Assembly (NCBI RefSeq): GCF_002019635.1
Contig: NZ_KV917371.1
Span: forward strand, 930,001-994,000
Length of the DNA stretch: 64,000 nucleotides
From: Metabacillus halosaccharovorans
Lineage (GTDB): Bacteria; Bacillota; Bacilli; Bacillales; Bacillaceae
Direction of reading: 5' to 3'
This document shows, piece after piece, positions 61,286 to 64,000 of the stretch. A program made the position numbers and the translations under genes. Within the stretch, counting starts at the first letter, position 1, and each line of letters begins with the position of its first letter. The notes beneath the pieces are model-generated. The model saw only the letters and a program-made list of their open reading frames with translations. It had not been told where the DNA came from and searched no databases.

Positions 61286-62984
61286 GGTACAGCACCCTCC
61301 GATCCCATAACTTTTGCAAAATAGCTAACATAAAAAAGGCTAACAAAATGAACAGAACGACTATACAAGAAAAGGCAGTGGAATAGGTTGAATACCCGGC
61401 TTGTTCAAAATTAAAAATAACAAGCCCTATCGTTTCCGTTCCACTAGACCATAGCAGCGATGATACCGTTAGTTCAGTAAGTGCTGTTAAAAAGACGAGT
61501 AACGCACCACTGATGACGCCGGGGATAATCAACGGTAACAAGATTTGCTTCCATTTATAAAATCCATTAGATCCGCTCACTCTGGCCGCCTCCTCTATCG
61601 AAGGATCCACCTGCATGAACGCCGTAATGCTTCCCCTAACCTGTAAGATTAAAAAACGAGTGACATAGGCAATTAATAAAATCATAATTGTCCCGTATAT
61701 CCCCGGATTCCAACCCGAAATTGGTTCCATCCAGGCAAAAATCATCGCTAACGCTAAAACTGTACCAGGCAATGCATATGGAATGCCGATGATCATCTCT
61801 AAACTCTTTGACAAGATAGAAGGTTTTTTTGTTCTTATATAAGCAATACCCGTACCTGCTACCAAACAAAAAATAGTGGTAATGATCGCTAAATTCACAC
61901 TGTTCTTCAAGGAAGTGATCGCTTTTTGATTCTCAAGCAACACAAATTGATAGTTTTTTAAACTTATATTTTCAGGTGTAAAGGGCAACCCATACGCTTT
62001 AATGAAAGAAGCAGAAAGCATTGAGATAAGCGGAACCATTGTTGTTAGCAACAGAAAACTCCATAAAAGCAGTTCAATCGTCAGACGTTTTCTTTTCGAA
62101 AATAGAAATCTTGGTTCTTTATCCTCAACAGCTGTTTCATTGTTTTTAGATTTCTTTAAGAGCAGCCACTGAATAAACGTACCTGTTAATGCAATGATTC
62201 CTAAAATGACAGATAAGGTTGCCGCTCTTTCAAAGGAATTTGGTCCTAACCCTACGATTTGCTCATAAATATATGTACTTAGCACTCTTATATTACCTGG
62301 TATCCCAAGAAACGCAGGAATACCAAAGTTATCTAAGCTCGCAATAAAAGCCAGAAATCCTCCACTTGCAATCCCTGGTAACGCAAGAGGAAGAGTAATA
62401 TTTTTGAAAGACTGCCACTTGCTTGATCCCGAAACCCTTGCCGCATATTCAAGATCACGGGGAATTTTTCTCAGAACCCCCACCGTTAATAAGTAAACCA
62501 GAGGATAATGGGATAATCCCATTACGATAATGATTCCCTGTAAACTATACATATTCATCGGCTCTAAAGATCCGGGAAGCAGACTTAATAGATGAGCGAA
62601 AAATCCGTTTTTACTCATAAATTGAGTCCATGCTAATGTTGTAATATAGGAAGGGATAATAAAAGGTAAAAAAATGAATAATTGAATCAGCTTTTTTTGT
62701 CTAATATTTGTGTACGCAACAACCCAAGCTGTCATAATCCCTAAGATAATCGCGATAATAGACGAACCCACCACAACATATAACGTATTTTTTATCGTTT
62801 TCCATGTAGAACGATCTTGAAGCACAGATGTATAGTTTTCGAATGTAAACCCGCCTTCTGAAGAAAAACTTAAGAAGACCAGTCTGAATATTGGTAGTAC
62901 AAAAAAGATTACAACAAATAGTACACCAATTAAAAACCACCATTTATTCTGGTGATGAACACGATGAACAAAACTTTGCAACAT
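61269..62984 (-). CDS. ABC transporter permease, two fused domains (FbpB-like)
   Basis: 571 residues, about 12 membrane helices in two similar halves. Each half has an EAA-type loop: EYAARVSGSSKWQSFKNITL and EEAARVSGSNGFYKWKQILL. Both transmembrane domains in one chain is typical for ferric-iron importers. ATG behind GGAGAG. Lies between the binding-protein gene and the ATPase gene. Confidence 0.93.
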   Translation of the reverse strand: MLQSFVHRVHHQNKWWFLIGVLFVVIFFVLPIFRLVFLSFSSEGGFTFENYTSVLQDRSTWKTIKNTLYVVVGSSIIAIILGIMTAWVVAYTNIRQKKLIQLFIFLPFIIPSYITTLAWTQFMSKNGFFAHLLSLLPGSLEPMNMYSLQGIIIVMGLSHYPLVYLLTVGVLRKIPRDLEYAARVSGSSKWQSFKNITLPLALPGIASGGFLAFIASLDNFGIPAFLGIPGNIRVLSTYIYEQIVGLGPNSFERAATLSVILGIIALTGTFIQWLLLKKSKNNETAVEDKEPRFLFSKRKRLTIELLLWSFLLLTTMVPLISMLSASFIKAYGLPFTPENISLKNYQFVLLENQKAITSLKNSVNLAIITTIFCLVAGTGIAYIRTKKPSILSKSLEMIIGIPYALPGTVLALAMIFAWMEPISGWNPGIYGTIMILLIAYVTRFLILQVRGSITAFMQVDPSIEEAARVSGSNGFYKWKQILLPLIIPGVISGALLVFLTALTELTVSSLLWSSGTETIGLVIFNFEQAGYSTYSTAFSCIVVLFILLAFFMLAILQKLWDRRVLYHDHSN

Positions 62985-63017
62985 GAAGGATTTCTCTCCT
63001 TACCTTTTAAAAAGGAA

Positions 63018-63057
63018 ATAAGGCTATCTCAATTTTAAAGCATTGGATTAGCCTTAT
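63018..63057 (-). terminator. Hairpin between binding-protein and permease genes
   Basis: ATAAGGCTA pairs with TAGCCTTAT. On the minus strand it is followed by TTCCTTTTT. Such partial terminators commonly keep permease levels below those of the binding protein; that is inferred. Confidence 0.6.
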
Positions 63058-63070
63058 GATTTCCAAGCCA

Positions 63071-64000
63071 TTATTGTCCAAAAATTGTTTCAAATTCCTT
63101 CTTATCATCTTCTTTTGCTTGATAAAGTTCACTAATATCAGCATCAATCACGTTCATTTCGTCAATCGTCTGCAAGCCTTCCGGAGCGTCAACACCTTTG
63201 CGAATTGGTGTATAGCCTATTTCCGCTGCTAATTTTTGACCATCTTCTGATAAAACAAAATCAACAAATGCCTTTGCTGCTGCTTCATTTTCAGCGTCCT
63301 TCATAATACCGATTGGCTCAGTGATGACAGGTACTCCTTCTTTTGGATAAATTAATTCAACTGGAGATCCTTCTGCTTTTGCTCGGGCTACGATAAAATC
63401 GACAACCATACCATATGATTTTTCACCATCTGCAACAGCTTGAAGAACAGCTCCATTTCCTTTTGTCACCGTCATTTCATTTTCTTTTAAACTCTTAAAG
63501 TAATCCCATCCAAATGCTTCATTTCGTGTAAATACACCTAAATTATAGGCTGCAGCACCTGAATAAAATGGGCTTGGCATAATGGTTTTATCCTTGGCAC
63601 TCTCATCTAGCAGGACATTCCATGAGTCAGGCATTTCCTCTACATTTGCTGTGTTTGCTACTAATGCTGTAGCCATAACCTTTGTCCCGGCATACATGCC
63701 GTCAGGATCTACTAGATTAGATGGTATTTCACTGAGTTCCTCTGACTTATATTCAAGTAGCAGATCCTCTTCCTTCAAGTCCTCAAAGGTGACAGAGTCT
63801 GCCACTAGTAATACATCCGCTTGAACATCTCCTGCTTTCTGCTCAGCTTTAATTTTACTAATAACCTCTTCTGTCCCTGATCGATATGTCTGGACATTTA
63901 CATCAGGATATTTTTCAGTGAATGCATCTACTAACTTCTGAGCATCCTCATCCGGCTGTGATGTATAAAACGATAAATCTCCTTCAATTCCGGTTGAACT
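63071..64000 (-). CDS. ABC transporter substrate-binding protein (partial, N-terminus beyond window)
   Basis: 310 codons are seen; the frame is open to the window end, so the signal peptide and start are missing. The visible part starts GDLSFYTSQPDEDAQKLVDA followed by FTEKYPDVNV, and continues with YRSGTEEVISKIKAEQ, GDVQADVLLVADS, and PFYSGAAAYNLG. The end is GYTPIRKGVDAPEG. Periplasmic-binding-protein fold of the FbpA/PhnS type. First gene of the importer operon. Confidence 0.92.
   Translation of the reverse strand, partial: SSTGIEGDLSFYTSQPDEDAQKLVDAFTEKYPDVNVQTYRSGTEEVISKIKAEQKAGDVQADVLLVADSVTFEDLKEEDLLLEYKSEELSEIPSNLVDPDGMYAGTKVMATALVANTANVEEMPDSWNVLLDESAKDKTIMPSPFYSGAAAYNLGVFTRNEAFGWDYFKSLKENEMTVTKGNGAVLQAVADGEKSYGMVVDFIVARAKAEGSPVELIYPKEGVPVITEPIGIMKDAENEAAAKAFVDFVLSEDGQKLAAEIGYTPIRKGVDAPEGLQTIDEMNVIDADISELYQAKEDDKKEFETIFGQ

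Overview
The window looks like chromosomal DNA of a low-GC, spore-forming, Gram-positive rod of the Bacillaceae. Supporting signs are purine-rich Shine-Dalgarno sites close to AAGGAGG, frequent TTG/GTG starts, a Spo0E-like gene, three tandem Spo0A-box-like heptamers, an xpaC-yaaN pair, a DUF1659/DUF2922/YvrJ operon, and tRNA genes close to remembered Bacillus subtilis forms. No species is claimed.

Positions 1-33000 form a cell-surface island. Seven secreted proteins carry one or two copies (nine in all) of one N-terminal module resembling the cell-wall-polymer-binding domain of the S-layer protein SbsC. The module is joined to an S-layer body (30102-32765), a 5'-nucleotidase (10248-12608), an amidase (4189-5754), a CAP domain (13020-13955), a ComEC-like metallo-beta-lactamase (17348-19180), a helical enzyme-like domain of unknown activity (7793-10096), and a large mosaic adhesin-like protein (315-3839). 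Two further secreted proteins (6138-7634 and 27511-28728) have PPC-like domains and a shared SH3-like tail. The first of these follows a c-di-GMP-I-like riboswitch with its own terminator. Within the island lie a four-tRNA operon, a signal peptidase I gene, several lipoprotein genes, a group IIC intron placed directly after a terminator, and at least four genes broken by a single stop or frameshift.

Positions 33172-42570 hold cell-wall polysaccharide genes: UDP-glucose dehydrogenase, UTP-glucose-1-phosphate uridylyltransferase, three glycosyltransferases, a nucleotide-sugar epimerase, an initiating sugar-phosphate transferase, a SGNH hydrolase and an LCP ligase. No flippase or polymerase is present. 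It is an inference, but a natural one, that this locus makes or attaches a wall polymer next to the proteins that bind such polymers.

Positions 42600-64000 are mostly core genes: small membrane proteins, yaaN and xpaC, a SEC-C protein, two divergent BrnQ carriers, a TIM-barrel protein, a PAS-GGDEF-EAL protein, an SPFH-like/SH3b pair, the DUF1659-DUF2922-YvrJ operon, an amino-acid:cation symporter, and an iron- or phosphonate-type ABC importer cut by the window end. Dispersed intergenic repeats occur throughout: nine copies of a GGACAGGTTCCTTG element plus two other Bacillus-type repeats.
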